NCBI GenBank assembly: GCA_951640165.1 | Contig: OX621240.1 | Coordinates: forward strand, 5,592,713 to 5,656,712 | Origin: Pseudoips prasinana | Taxonomy: Eukaryota > Arthropoda > Insecta > Lepidoptera > Nolidae | Direction of reading: 5' to 3' | Length of the DNA stretch: 64,000 nt | Part shown: in pieces, positions 1 through 9,705 of the stretch | Position numbering within the stretch: the stretch's first letter is position 1 | Layout: each line of letters opens with the position of its first letter | Translations under genes and position numbers: made by a program | Notes under the pieces: model-generated | The model's database searches: none | Told to the model about the DNA's origin: nothing | What the model saw: the letters and a program-made list of their open reading frames with translations, nothing else

Positions 1-242
1 TGCAAACACATAAACTGATTTCAATCAGTACATCTGTTTGGGATGTACAATGCTACGGATATTGGCAGCCTGGCGGGCTCCAATACTCCGAATTAACTGA
101 GCCCGAGAGGTTCCATTTTAGATCTTTTTATTCTTTTAGATTTAATTATAAATACCTTATGTGACAGATAGAATGTTATTAATTTAAATGGAAGTCATAA
201 GTGAGCGGAAATATCGTGAAATATCTTGTGACAAATAACACA
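1..242. other. No recognisable feature
   Basis: AT-rich sequence with no open frame, repeat or motif that I can name. Confidence 0.5.
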
Positions 243-380
243 CTGTCATCTGATTCCAAACGGTAACCAGGCAACTGATAAAAATACTTATATATTTATT
301 ACACTCAGAACCAATGATCGTGCTCCTACACAAAAATTTGTTCTAGATGGGCAATACACCAACAGGCCAGTAAAATATCA
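243..380 (-). repeat. SF SINE, degraded
   Basis: The order of short blocks (CATCTGATTCCAAAC, a CAACTGATAAA block, a CAGAACCAATGATCGTGCT block, GGCCAGT) matches the reverse strand of the SF SINE seen more completely at 44557-45030. The tRNA-like head is too decayed to read. Confidence 0.4.
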
Positions 381-625
381 GCCTAAGGTATGTTAATTTA
401 TTTTCGCTTTACAGTGTGTACTCAAAAAGTGAACTTAGTATCATAAGGCTTTTGTCGAATATTTATAAATGTTCCCTCATTGATAGGCGAACACCCTGTA
501 TACATATCGAGTAAGTCGTTAACACCGATTGACAGTTCAAAATGTCATTAGCATAGTTTATAGAATATTAAACATCATGGATGCAATGAGATTGCGATTC
601 GCGGAATTATGTCAGCTTTACTTAC

Positions 626-895
626 AGGTCTTTTTTTATATAATAGGATGGCAAACAAGCAACTGGGTCACCTGACGGTAAGTGATCACCGCCGCCCATG
701 TACAGACGCTAGCACATCCAGGTAACCTAATCTATCAAATTTCTTGTATAGATTTTCAACTTTATCACAAAATTATAAGGTTCACTTTCAATTGGGGAAA
801 TTTCACAGATTGGTGTAGCTTGATGTGCTTGCGTCTGTACACTCGCAACACCAGAGGAGCCGCAAGTGCTTTGCCAGCCACATACGTACATAGTT
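626..895 (-). mobile_element. Poly(A)-ended retroposon fragment split by a MITE
   Basis: A T-run followed by blocks such as GGTCACCTGACGGTAAGTG and GATCACCGCCGCCCAT matches, in reverse, the copy at 29390-29531. The second half resumes at about 840 with ACTCGCAACACCAGAGGAG. The interruption is the MITE at 703-837. Probably the 3' end of a LINE or SINE; the class is not settled from sequence alone. Confidence 0.55.
703..837. mobile_element. Foldback MITE with TA target duplication (MITE-1)
   Basis: The ends are inverted repeats of about 40 bp (outer bases CAGACGC, inner part including AATCTGT.AAATTTC) and TA flanks both sides (701-702, 838-839). Removing the element rejoins the host repeat cleanly. 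The TA duplication and small size fit a non-autonomous Tc1/mariner-type element. A second, 3'-truncated copy lies at 57723-57835. Confidence 0.75.
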
Positions 896-957
896 CCGGA
901 CATTCGTAGTTCCAGGTTAACAAATGAGTAACAAGCTATGCAAGTAATTGATTACCC

Positions 958-1002
958 TGGCAGTACTTACACTTCTATAATAGCTACATTCGTAGTACCT
1001 GG
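958..1002 (+). repeat. Direct repeat flanking LINE fragment, left copy
   Basis: This stretch, with core ATAATAGCTACATTCGTAGT, recurs at 1877-1925 on the other side of the RNase H LINE fragment. A shorter piece (CATTCGTAGTTCCAGG) sits at about 901. Too long and too diverged for an ordinary target duplication. Confidence 0.5.
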
Positions 1003-1121
1003 CTAATAAATTACTTGTATAGCTATGCAAGTCATATATATGCGTATAGCTATGCATGTTTCAGGTAGAGACATATGCGATAATAACATGCGCCCAGACG
1101 ATCATAGATAGGGAGACGTAA

Positions 1122-1790
1122 GGTCAGACCATCTATATACTCAGTGACAGCCAGGCTACATTAAAAGCCCTGATGTCACACAAAATTGAATCAAAATTAA
1201 TCCAGAACACTATCACGGCTCTGAACAAACTTGGCACTAAAAACAAAGTCAAACTCGTATGGATACCAGGCCATACAGGAATAAAAGGCAACAAAAAAGC
1301 ATATGCACTGGCTAGGAAGGGATCTGAAAGTCAGTTCTGTGGGCCAGAACCGTGCGTAGGGATTCCTACAAATGTAATAGGAGCAATCCTTAAAAATGAA
1401 TCCACAACTAAACACAATCAAATGTGAACCAAAATCAAGGAATTAAAACACTCAAAGCAACTCATAAAAGGAGTAGACAAAAGCTGGTCCAAAAAACTTT
1501 GGAAGTACAGCAGAAACCAGCTACGACTGATAGTAGCAGTATTCACGGGCCACTACGGCACCAACTATCACCTACACCAATTGGGACTGTCGAATAGCCC
1601 GATCTGCAGGACCTGTAGGGAAGAAAATGAAACAATGCTGCATATAATAGGCAAATGCGATGCATTGGTAAGACACAGAATGGCCATCCTGGGGCTGGCA
1701 TATCCAGAACTAGGAGACTACAAGGATCTACCCCTAAGAAGCGTACTGGATTATGTGCAGACTTCATTCAGGGCTCTAGGGATAGAATAA
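1122..1790 (+). pseudogene. 5'-truncated LINE: RNase H domain plus C-terminal zinc-binding region
   Basis: One frame runs from a stop at 1119 through 1790 with a single internal TGA at 1425-1427. The translation shows an RNase H motif (ILSDSQATLKAL), then WIPGHTGIKGN, then a CRTCREENETMLHIIGKC-type Cys/His cluster. These are typical of the C-terminal part of RNase H-bearing non-LTR retrotransposons (I/LOA-like). The last acidic residue after GIKGN is replaced (KKAYALA, where an Asp is usual), so the RNase H is both broken and catalytically damaged. The 3' end carries a short tail with GATAAGATAAGATAA to about 1873. The reverse transcriptase and endonuclease are absent. The exact clade is not certain. 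Confidence 0.75.
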
Positions 1791-1876
1791 AATCCAGTGG
1801 GGGATAGTACAAAAGATCTTGTAGGGTTGAAGTGCTGTACGCAAGTACACCCCAACAAAGATAAGATAAGATAACG

Positions 1877-1925
1877 TGGCACTAGGTACTTAAGATTTTA
1901 TAATAGCTACATTCGTAGTGCCAGG
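1877..1925 (+). repeat. Direct repeat flanking LINE fragment, right copy
   Basis: Partner of 958-1002, starting TGGCACTAGG and ending GTAGTGCCAGG. Confidence 0.5.
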
Positions 1926-2699
1926 TTTATCAATATAATTATATATATTCATATAATATATAAAATCAATATTATTATATTAATGAATTAGGATGGCGGC
2001 AAAGAATAATTGTCTACAGCGATCGACCAATGAAATCAAGGAAAAGCATCGTATGCCTTTTTGCCACCTACGTGGACGAAAAATGTTTTCAAGGTGTTTC
2101 ACACAGTTCTTCATAATACTTATAGAAATAAACATGTTATATACTTTCGACAGAAGCTACTAAAACAGTTACACGGATAGAAAATTGATATTCGCTGTGA
2201 CCTACCAACCCTGCGCCATCCATCATGACAGGCTAACGGCATCTAGATTCAAATATAAATCGTGTAACAGTGGTAAGTAGTCCTAAATTGTTGCCACTCG
2301 TGTAAACAAATATTATAAAGAAAACAGATTTGATTTTTGTAAGTTTGTTTTTTTGTAATGGATAAACTCAAAAACGAATTAACTGATTTAAAAAAATATA
2401 TCATAGAAAGCTACTTTAGCAGTGAGTTACATGGGTTGTATGTTGTTTTGAAAAAACAAAATAAAAGTATGTATACCCAAGATATTAAAAATTGCCTATA
2501 AGAACTAATTCAAAATGTAATTTTATCTCTTTATATATTTTGCCGGGGTGGATCACTAGTCAAATATATAATAGCAAAATTCATAAAACTATATTTAGAG
2601 CATTGCCAATGGATTTAATATAACAAAGCCTACGAGCACCATCCGTATATATTATAAGTGAGTCTCTATTCCTATATGTTAGTATAAATATTAGACTTA
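1926..2699. other. AT-rich stretch, nothing assigned
   Basis: No domain or repeat recognised. A 47-codon frame at 2358-2501 (starts MDKLKNELTDLKKY, lysine-rich) is too short and unsupported to call a gene. Confidence 0.4.
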
Positions 2700-2948
2700 A
2701 ACTAGATAATTAAACATAATTTCTTGACAATAACTTGATACGAGCTAGCTAAATATCATTGCCATTAAAATAAATTTTATAAATGTTTTCATACAATATG
2801 TACCTAAATATCTATGTTACTAGAAATAATGATGTATACAACTATATTACTACAAACATGTTCTGACTATTTACAAGCGCTTTTTTAAAGTCTACGTGAA
2901 TAAAAACCTTTTTTATTTTATTTATTTATTTTATTTTATTTAGTATTG
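2700..2948 (+). mobile_element. LINE-G 3' UTR fragment
   Basis: The sequence ends TACAAGCGCTTTTTTAAAG, then GTGAATAAAAACC and an ATTTT-rich tract. The same 3' end occurs at 4866-5070, 23997-24130, 33148-33425 and 60385-60535 in both orientations. Polyadenylation-like AATAAA plus a simple tail, with variable 5' ends, is the pattern of 5'-truncated LINE insertions. No coding part is included. Confidence 0.6.
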
Positions 2949-3424
2949 TCACTACTATTCTTCTTCTTCCTTGCCTCTTCTCCATACCTATCAGGGTCAA
3001 CTTTCAATCTAACCTGTTGTGGCTAACTATAAAAGCTTACCGAGCGACTGCCGCCTGACAAATGCCATAGGGGACAACTAATGTTGTTAATTTTATATTA
3101 ACACTAACGGAAGATACGTTATTGTTAACTTTAAATTATAATTTCTCTCCCTCTCTCTCCTACTAAAATATTTGTTCTGTCCGACAAAGACCTAAATTGT
3201 ATCTTAGTTTAAATCTACAATAAACGGTAAACCTCCAATAAACTATTGGTTTACGACTGACCAATCAAACTCTAATAAGCTTTTGGCTAACATCATCGGA
3301 ATCGGGACGGGTGACTAGTTAAAATTTACGTATATTATGTTTACTGTACGTATAATAAATAATAATATATAAAGCTAGAATTACATTTCCATTACTGACA
3401 TATAAACTGTCTTTACTGATGTAA
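2949..3424. other. No recognisable feature
   Basis: AT-rich, with one CT-rich patch (3150-3170). No repeat or frame assigned. Confidence 0.4.
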
Positions 3425-3783
3425 GAGAGCGTTGTGGTGTGAAAGAGGATGTAGTCACAAAGATTGAAAAAGGTATGCTGAGATGGTTTGGCCATTTAGA
3501 AAGGATGAATTAAAGAAGATGGCCTGAAAGATGATGAAAGAAGATGGCCTGTGTGAATGGTACAACCGCAAGGGGAAGACCTCGTAGAACATTCTCTGAT
3601 CAAATCAGAGACGTACTTAAGAAAGGTCAGGTCAGAAGTACCCTAAACCGGCGAGCATGTATGAAGAATATAATGTCAGTAAACGAAGCGAAAGAGGTAT
3701 GCAAGGATCTTGACAAATGGAAGTCCGTTGTCTCTGCCTACCCCTCTGGGAAACAGGCGTGAGTCTATGTATGTATGTATGTA
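3425..3783 (+). pseudogene. C-terminal remnant of a LINE polyprotein with (GTAT)n tail
   Basis: The frame reads KIEKGMLRWFGHLERMN, then three stops, then [19 protein letters not shown] and [18 protein letters not shown] to the terminal SAYPSGKQA. GxGRP followed by an NRRACMK block and SAYPxGK end is a C-terminal signature I know from lepidopteran non-LTR polyproteins, probably RTE-like. A direct repeat of GAAGATGGCCTG at about 3514 and 3540 brings in the stops. It ends in a GTAT microsatellite (3763-3783). Confidence 0.65.
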
Positions 3784-4246
3784 AACTGTCTTTTTTTCGC
3801 AGGCCTCTCTTACCCATAATTATTTACTTTTTATTACTATATATCGCAATTTGTTTTTCTATTTTAATGGGTACATTGATCCTGGAACATGACTTCCTGC
3901 TTATATTACACGTTACGCAATATATTTAATTACTAGATGTACGGTGATGTTTCCTGTACCTTTCCTTGCGCTGAGAAAATATACACCCTCAGTCATTTAA
4001 ACTGCATTATACCTAGCAAAAGGAAACTAATACCTAGTTCACTTACAATACTGTAATCCATTCATCTCACAGCATAATCCTTATATGCAAATACACATCT
4101 TCGCAAAGAAACCAGAGAATACAGATTAGCATAAAAAATATTTAATAGCCATCCGGCTTACCTGTCCTATTAGAAAATAAATAAAAATCAACTAATAGGA
4201 GAAAATGGTACTATATCATGATGTGCTACGGGTAAATTTGGAATTA
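3784..4246. other. No recognisable feature
   Basis: AT-rich spacer, nothing assigned. Confidence 0.4.
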
Positions 4247-4279
4247 GTACATATTACGAAAACCTTTCGTAATATGTAC
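4247..4279. repeat. Perfect 15-bp hairpin
   Basis: GTACATATTACGAAA and its exact complement are separated by ACC. No flanking element boundary was recognised. Confidence 0.7.
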
Positions 4280-4403
4280 ATATGTGCATTGAATGACTAA
4301 AATTGTATCTATTTATTATGAAGATATATTAAGATAAAGAAATATGTGAGAATATAATTGTCGTATAATTTTTATGTATATGACAAACTTTGTATCATCA
4401 TTA

Positions 4404-4657
4404 CAGCTAAATAAGTCCACTGCTGGACAAGCCTCCCTCAAAAATCGTCTTGGAGGGATATGCCATAATCGCCACGCTTGGCAGACGGGTTGGCGATCGC
4501 AGTAAGATGGTCATAGTACTCAGAAGGAAGCTGCTGCCCATCCTCTGGTAGATAGTCCCTAGGGTCGACTTCTACGCCCCCCACGGGATGAGATGGGGTG
4601 ATGATATTCTGATTCTGATATTTGTCGCCGTCACCACACAGCAGGAAACTATGTATA
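4404..4657 (-). mobile_element. R-SINE copy
   Basis: Reverse copy from the ATC-rich 3' end near 4400 to CCACACAGCAG at 4650. Flanks AAACTTTGTAT (left) and AAACTATGTAT (right) differ by one base and are a plausible 11-bp target duplication. Confidence 0.65.
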
Positions 4658-4865
4658 CGTATATATTATTATATAAATGCATATTGCACTTGATTAAAAA
4701 TTATAAAATAGAAATTTAGAAGTGCGTATGCAGTTGTTTAGATAAATATTTGATCCGATTCTGAGCAAGAAGAAGAAAGAAAAAAATATCTTTATTAGAC
4801 ACATAATTAGATATTGGAGGCATTTGGGGCACACCACACAGAAATATTTTAATAAATAATGCTTA

Positions 4866-5070
4866 AAAAAGGTTTTTATTCACGTAGACTTACAAAAGCG
4901 CTCGTAAATAGTCAGAACTTTTTTTAGAAATATATAATTAGGTATACATAATTATTTTTAGATATTTGGATATTCTGCTTGTATGAAAACATTTAATTTA
5001 TGCCAGTAATGATTTAGTTACTTAACTAGCTTATTTAAGCTATTATTGTTTTCAGTAAAAATATTAACAC
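4866..5070 (-). mobile_element. LINE-G 3' UTR fragment
   Basis: Reverse copy starting GGTTTTTATTCACGTAGAC and continuing AAAAGCGCTCGTAAATAGTC; homologous to 2700-2948. Confidence 0.6.
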
Positions 5071-5547
5071 CAGTCTGTAATAAAAGTTATAAATATGCAA
5101 ATGTTATAAAGTATACCCAGGAGCGGGTTAATTTTGCTTATAGATAAATTAGAAAAATGTTTCATAGCAATGAATCTAGAATGACGAATCAATTCGATGT
5201 ATGAAATCATGTTACAACAGTCTGGTATTACGAAATGCGTGACATTTCTCTTAGAACAATAGATTGACTAATTCCGGACTCAGAACATTATTCTCCGAAC
5301 ATATTACATGCACGTTTATACTGTCGCGTTTCATATGCATAAGGTTTAAATGGGTAGGAATATAATAAAATGACTGAATTCTCATTATGGCTGCAACACC
5401 ACAACTCAAGTCTTCCATGGCGTATGAGTTAAAACAGAAGTCGTATCGTTTGAATTGTGCGAACGTTTCCATTTCCTTTCCGTTACGATGTCTTTTTAAT
5501 TACGACAAATAGTAATTTTAAAATTTTAAAACGGAAACATGGTACTC
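5071..5547. other. No recognisable feature
   Basis: AT-rich spacer. A 73-codon minus frame (5251-5472) shows no recognisable motif. Confidence 0.35.
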
Positions 5548-5626
5548 GTAATATTGAACGTTTAAACGCCTATTCTAAATTGCATTTTATTATAACAGCA
5601 AAATGGTAATTTTGAACGTTTAAACG
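5548..5626 (+). repeat. Two copies of a 21-bp motif
   Basis: GTAATATTGAACGTTTAAAC (5548) and GTAATTTTGAACGTTTAAAC (5606), 58 bp apart, just upstream of the large palindrome. GTTTAAAC is itself palindromic. Confidence 0.6.
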
Positions 5627-5633
5627 TCTCTAC

Positions 5634-5686
5634 AAGTTATTTAAATTCTTCTCTTATTGCCAATAAGAGAAGAATTTAAATAACTT
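5634..5686. repeat. Perfect palindrome, 26-bp arms and 1-nt centre
   Basis: The arm AAGTTATTTAAATTCTTCTC continues TTATTG and is followed by a single C and then its exact reverse complement. The perfection implies a very recent origin or an active hairpin end. No coding sequence overlaps it. Confidence 0.85.
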
Positions 5687-5846
5687 AAAAGAAAAGTAAC
5701 GGTTTTTCTTTCTTTTTTACAATGCATTTGCAATTAGCCTAGGGGACTTTTAATGCTTCACTGGGCAATAAAGGCATGTTCAACGATATTATACTGCTAA
5801 ACTATAGTTATGAATTGGTAATTTATTACCGCAAATATATGTATAT

Positions 5847-6066
5847 TTCATCATCATCATATCAGCCGAAAGTCGCTAACTGCTGGACAAAGGTTTTCCT
5901 CAAAGATCTCCATAATTGCCGGTCTAGCATTACCCCCATCCAGCGGCTACCAGCAACCCTCATAAGATCATCGGTCCATCCTGTGCGCCTGCGCACGCTG
6001 CGTCTTTCGATTCGTGGTCACCACTTCAGAACCTTTTTGCCCTGGCGGCCGTGGGGTCTACAGTTT
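5847..6066 (-). mobile_element. RTE-a LINE 3' fragment
   Basis: Starts with a CATCATCATCATATCAGCCG tail and runs through GCTGGACAAAGG, CTTTCGATTCGTGGTC and CTGGCGGCCGTGGGG blocks. On the minus strand related copies read RSVGRPPTRWTDDLVRVAGS, then QQWTSFG, the C-terminus of an RTE-type polyprotein. This copy is frameshifted. Confidence 0.7.
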
Positions 6067-6750
6067 AGGTAGTATATGTTTAATAAGTTCAATTTATTAC
6101 AATATTACCACCAAGCATTACGCTGTGTTATGCAAATAAATGATTTGATTTGACTTGAAATCATTACATCAACATAGACATGTGGTAATGTAGCTGAATG
6201 TACGTTAAAAGGTCAACGAATACATACCGAATTAAAAATGAATGAGTACCTATGAACTGAAGATATTTATCAAGAGCTTGCTCAGACGTAGACAATGGTC
6301 CGTTAATCCAACTATAATAGATAAAACAAAACAAAGAAATTATGAGAGCTACATCATTTTGGTAAAAGTATTGTAATTATATTTTGTGTTGGGAATTTGA
6401 ACGGAAAGGAAATTAATATCACAAGAGATCGCACTTGTTCGAAATTCGACGATTAAAGTTTTATTGTCAAAGACTATATACATTATAGGCAAATCTGTTT
6501 TCGGTTTTGACAGTCAATTTGTGATCTCTTCTCAGTTTATCAATGTATCAAATGCATGGTAGTCTGTGTAATTTTTATTTGACTAATATTATTTACTTCC
6601 GTTGCTTAATCCATAAAAATAATAGCTTTCTGCACTCCTTCTCCATATGAACTTTAACAGTTCCAAATTTCATACTCTTCCGTGGGTGCAATTTTTCTAA
6701 AAATGGGGTACCTACAAAGTTTTTGCTTCATGTATTAATATTATTATAAT
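6067..6750. other. No recognisable feature
   Basis: AT-rich; no repeat or gene assigned. Confidence 0.4.
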
Positions 6751-6762
6751 AAAAATAGGGTC

Positions 6763-7017
6763 TGCTGTGTGGTGACGGCGACAAATATCAGAATCAGAAT
6801 ATCATCACCCCATCTCATCCCGTGGGGGGCGTAGAAGTCGACCCGAGGGAATATCTACCAGAGGACGGGAAGCAGCTTCCTTCTGAGTACTACGACCATC
6901 ATACTGCGATCGCCAACCCGCCTGCCAAGCGTGGCGATTATGGCATATCCCCTCAAGATGATTCTTGAGGGAGGCTTGTCCAGCAGTGGACTTATTTAAG
7001 CTGTAATGATGATGATG
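6763..7017 (+). mobile_element. R-SINE copy with 12-bp target duplication
   Basis: Begins TGCTGTGTGGTGACGGCGAC and ends CAGCAGTGGACTTATTTAAG, then (ATG)n. AAAAATAGGGTC flanks both sides exactly (6751-6762, 7018-7029), so both ends are defined. The element is about 255 bp with no coding capacity. Its 5' end is the same as in the copies at 4650, 45664 and 49478, which argues for a SINE-like unit rather than a randomly truncated LINE. Confidence 0.8.
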
Positions 7018-7130
7018 AAAAATAGGGTCAACTTTATGAAGAAATCTCTGAGGACGAATGGACAATTACCTGTACAGTGTAAGTGAAGAAGTGAGACCGG
7101 ATTGACTGACACCTTTGATTCCTATCTACT

Positions 7131-7570
7131 GCTAAGCGTCGGCCACCGCTGGCGAAGCGCGCGCGGCCCGAGCTCCTCTACAGGCTGTTAGCGTTTCAGA
7201 GTAACGCGGGTCGCACGCGCTATTGCGTACACTTAAATAAAACGTAATGCTTTTTGTTAAAACTGGCCTTTGTAAAAAAATTAACTATCTTCCCGTAAAT
7301 CAGAGAACGATGTCACGAAGGCGCCTCTCAGTAACCTTGTGGCATTGAACGGAGTAATTTGCAATCTTCTACTTCTACGACGACGTCGCTGTTGCACTCT
7401 TTTCCGTAAAAAATAAATAGCTAATCCTCTTAGTCAGTTTGTCTCCATGATGACGATTGTACACAACTATACATTGCAAAGAAACGCGCGATACTAAAAC
7501 TCGTTTCAGATGGTCCGCGCGTCAAGCGCGCGCTGTTGAAACGCGCTAGCCTACGGCGCGCGCCGCGCGC
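7131..7570. other. Two GC-rich, GCGC-packed clusters in AT-rich DNA
   Basis: 7135-7230 and 7505-7585 are dense in CG/GCGC (for example GAAGCGCGCGCGGCCC and GGCGCGCGCCGCGCGCG) and both contain GTTTCAGA/TCTGAAA borders. The 270 bp between them is of ordinary composition. They could be the ends of an unknown TIR element or a regulatory CpG-rich patch. No frame supports a gene. Confidence 0.4.
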
Positions 7571-7944
7571 GTCCCTCTGAAATCAACCTTAGTATTCATT
7601 TAAAATAATGTCAAAATATAGAAGCATACTTTTAGATTAAGGTAAATTTAAACTTATCAGTTTCGTCAATTAAGATTTTTATTATTTTATTATTATTAAT
7701 AATTTTGACCGAACTCAACGGACACTAGCCAACTCCCGTAATCGCTATAAAGCTATCTTTAATCCATTTCCCTCCTATATTTAGCACCCGTTAAGCGTAA
7801 AGGCAGTATAATGGATACAATTTAACTTGTGAATGGATGTACTCATAATTTATAATCAGATACTTGGTTGATACAGGGCGTGATAAATGGATGTAGGCAG
7901 CCTTTAGGGTTGGCGGGCAGAAGTTCATAATAATAAAAATAATA
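7571..7944. other. No recognisable feature
   Basis: Nothing assigned in this spacer. Confidence 0.4.
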
Positions 7945-8057
7945 TAAATATACCCACATTATACTACATATACTACTTTTCTTTTGTAAATACATACTTA
8001 TATAGATATTTATAACCAGACTGAGGACACGCAGACATGTTTATGCACACAAATATT
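7945..8057 (-). repeat. SA SINE, partial
   Basis: Contains ATACTACTTTTCTTTTGTAA and the ATGTTTATGCACACAAATAT block of the SA body, without a readable tRNA-like head. Confidence 0.65.
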
Positions 8058-8125
8058 TGTCGTGAAAGCGTGACAGACAGACATACAGAGTTACTTTCGC
8101 ATTTATTATTTTAGTACGGATTTTT
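8058..8125 (-). mobile_element. Helitron-like end fragment
   Basis: Block GACAGACAGACATACAGAGT followed by TACTTTCGCATTTAT is the complement of the 5' region of Hel-2-like elements (AAATGCGAAAGTAAC...). It abuts the SA fragment directly. Confidence 0.4.
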
Positions 8126-8439
8126 GGTAGCCATAACAGCCAGCAGAAAAATATAAAATACAAAGTAACTTGCTCTAGCTTTATTAGATTCAAACACTAA
8201 TTTCGAAGCGGACGTTACACAAGCAGGATATTAGTCTTAGAATAATAATGACCCCAATTTTATGCAACTAACAACAACTACTTAAACTTATTATTAAAAT
8301 AATTGCATTTCTAACTAACATAGTTCGTTTATACCTTTCAATCAACTGGAAACATAGCAGCGTGAGAAAACCACACAGCAATATAAAAAAGAGTGGATGA
8401 ATCTGGAATCATGTAGGCAGACAAGATAATTTTTCCATG

Positions 8440-8640
8440 AACAAACACGACAAACGCCTATCGTAGTGTATTCCACCTAAACAGGAAGGTTCTACACATG
8501 GTTATAGGCAGAAATACCGGACACAAAATAAAATTCCTCTTCAAGATTGGCGTCACAGACAGCCCTCTGTGCAGAGGGTGCAGTGAAAATGAAAGAAACA
8601 CCAGAACACGTACTGCTATAGTGCGAGACTGTTGCCTGCC
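8440..8640 (+). pseudogene. LINE C-terminal zinc-binding remnant
   Basis: In one frame the sequence gives IGVTDSPLCRGCSENE, and after a one-base frame change ETPEHVLL. CxxC...H/E-HVLL is the C-terminal Cys/His motif of many arthropod non-LTR polyproteins. Only about 65 codons remain. It merges at its 3' side into the inverted duplication 8642-8932. Confidence 0.5.
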
Positions 8641-8641
8641 A

Positions 8642-8932
8642 ACTCAAAAAGTTCCTAAATGATCCGAAGACACTGCAGAAGACCTCAAGACAAGAGTTTG
8701 TGGTCTTCTGGATTTTTGAATGGAACTGAAATGGTTCGAGTAGCTTAATAAGTTTACGGATTGTCTTCGGATCATTCAGGAACTGCACGTTGCACGTTGG
8801 CAAGCAACGCTGTTGCAGTATATCAGTACGTGTGCTGGCATTTCTTCATTTTCGCTGACTCAATATGCGTAAATTTATTAAGCTACTCGAACCATTTCAG
8901 TTCCATCCAGAAATGCAGAAGACCACAAACGC
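8642..8932. repeat. Interleaved inverted duplications
   Basis: Two pairs of inverted segments interlock: about 8696-8752 with 8876-8932 (arms ending TTCGAGTAGCTTAATA / TATTAAGCTACTCGAA), and about 8645-8675 with 8763-8785 (AATGATCCGAAGACA / TGTCTTCGGATCATT). The frames at 8492-8803 and 8761-8997 arise from this palindromic structure and are not genes. Confidence 0.7.
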
Positions 8933-9029
8933 TTGTCTCGAGTGCGTCCTGCAGTGTTAGGAGGCTAAGTGTGGAAACTAATCACCCAATTAACTAACCA
9001 TAGTTGGTATCAAAATCACGTTGGTATCA

Positions 9030-9240
9030 ATATGATGATGATGGTCCCGGCCGATTTCGGCCACAGCCACCGCTTCTTCTCCTTCTGTAACCGACGTTCG
9101 TGTGCTCGCATGTGACTTATGTAGCTAACTTTATTAGGCATGTGAGCACACCATTGTAATAATTGGAATTGATCGCCTCAGGTGGTCTGGCATTCAATTC
9201 ATTGCACTTGGCATCCAGCTCTGAGGTAAAATAAGTTAGA
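9030..9240 (-). mobile_element. LINE 3' end with C2H2-like C-terminus
   Basis: Reverse copy related to 32687-32955: TGATGATGATGGTCCCGGCC tail, then ACGTTCGTGTGCTCGCATGT, then GGCATCCAGCTC. The coding part is degraded here. Confidence 0.55.
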
Positions 9241-9353
9241 ATCTGTCGACCAAATAAAGCACCCGGTGCGTATCGCATTTGTCAATTTTATGCATAATAT
9301 GCCCTTTTCTTTATTACGAGGAAAATTAGAGAGATATGTAATTACATTTAAAT

Positions 9354-9705
9354 TACTGATGATGTCCTCCCGGCCGAATTTCAGCCACGGCGGCCATTCT
9401 CAATGGAGATTAGTTAATTACGCAGGAAATATTATAGTGCACAAGTTTGACACAGGGGCATTTTCTATTCCATCACTCTCATGATCCGATGGGACGACTA
9501 GCGACACGACCGGAAAGAGGTCAGGTACAGGACCGACGGCTTTACGTGCTCTCCGAGGCACGGCGGTGTAATACCGCCAACTCTCAGACTTCGGGCTGAT
9601 ACTTTCCTTTTACGGAAAAATCCCAAAATCATTTTTGGCCCGACCCGGGATTTGAACCCAGGACCTCATTTTCTGCGGTTGAACACGCTACCGCTATACC
9701 ACTCA
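9354..9705 (-). repeat. SD SINE, nearly full length
   Basis: Reverse copy from GATGATGTCCTCCCGGCC at its tail to the tRNA-like head (GGATTTGAACCCAGGACCTC, then ACGCTACCGCTATACCA). The B-box complement GGATTTGAACC is intact. ATTTAAAT lies on both sides and may be part of a target duplication. Confidence 0.75.

Noticed and set aside
2358..2501. 47-codon lysine-rich gene
   Set aside because: Too short, AT-rich composition favours such peptides, and nothing around it supports translation.
3763..3783. Telomeric or regulatory GTAT repeat
   Set aside because: It directly follows a LINE C-terminus and is best explained as the element's simple-repeat tail.
8492..8997. 103- and 78-codon frames
   Set aside because: They are generated by the inverted duplication at 8642-8932 and share reverse-complement sequence.
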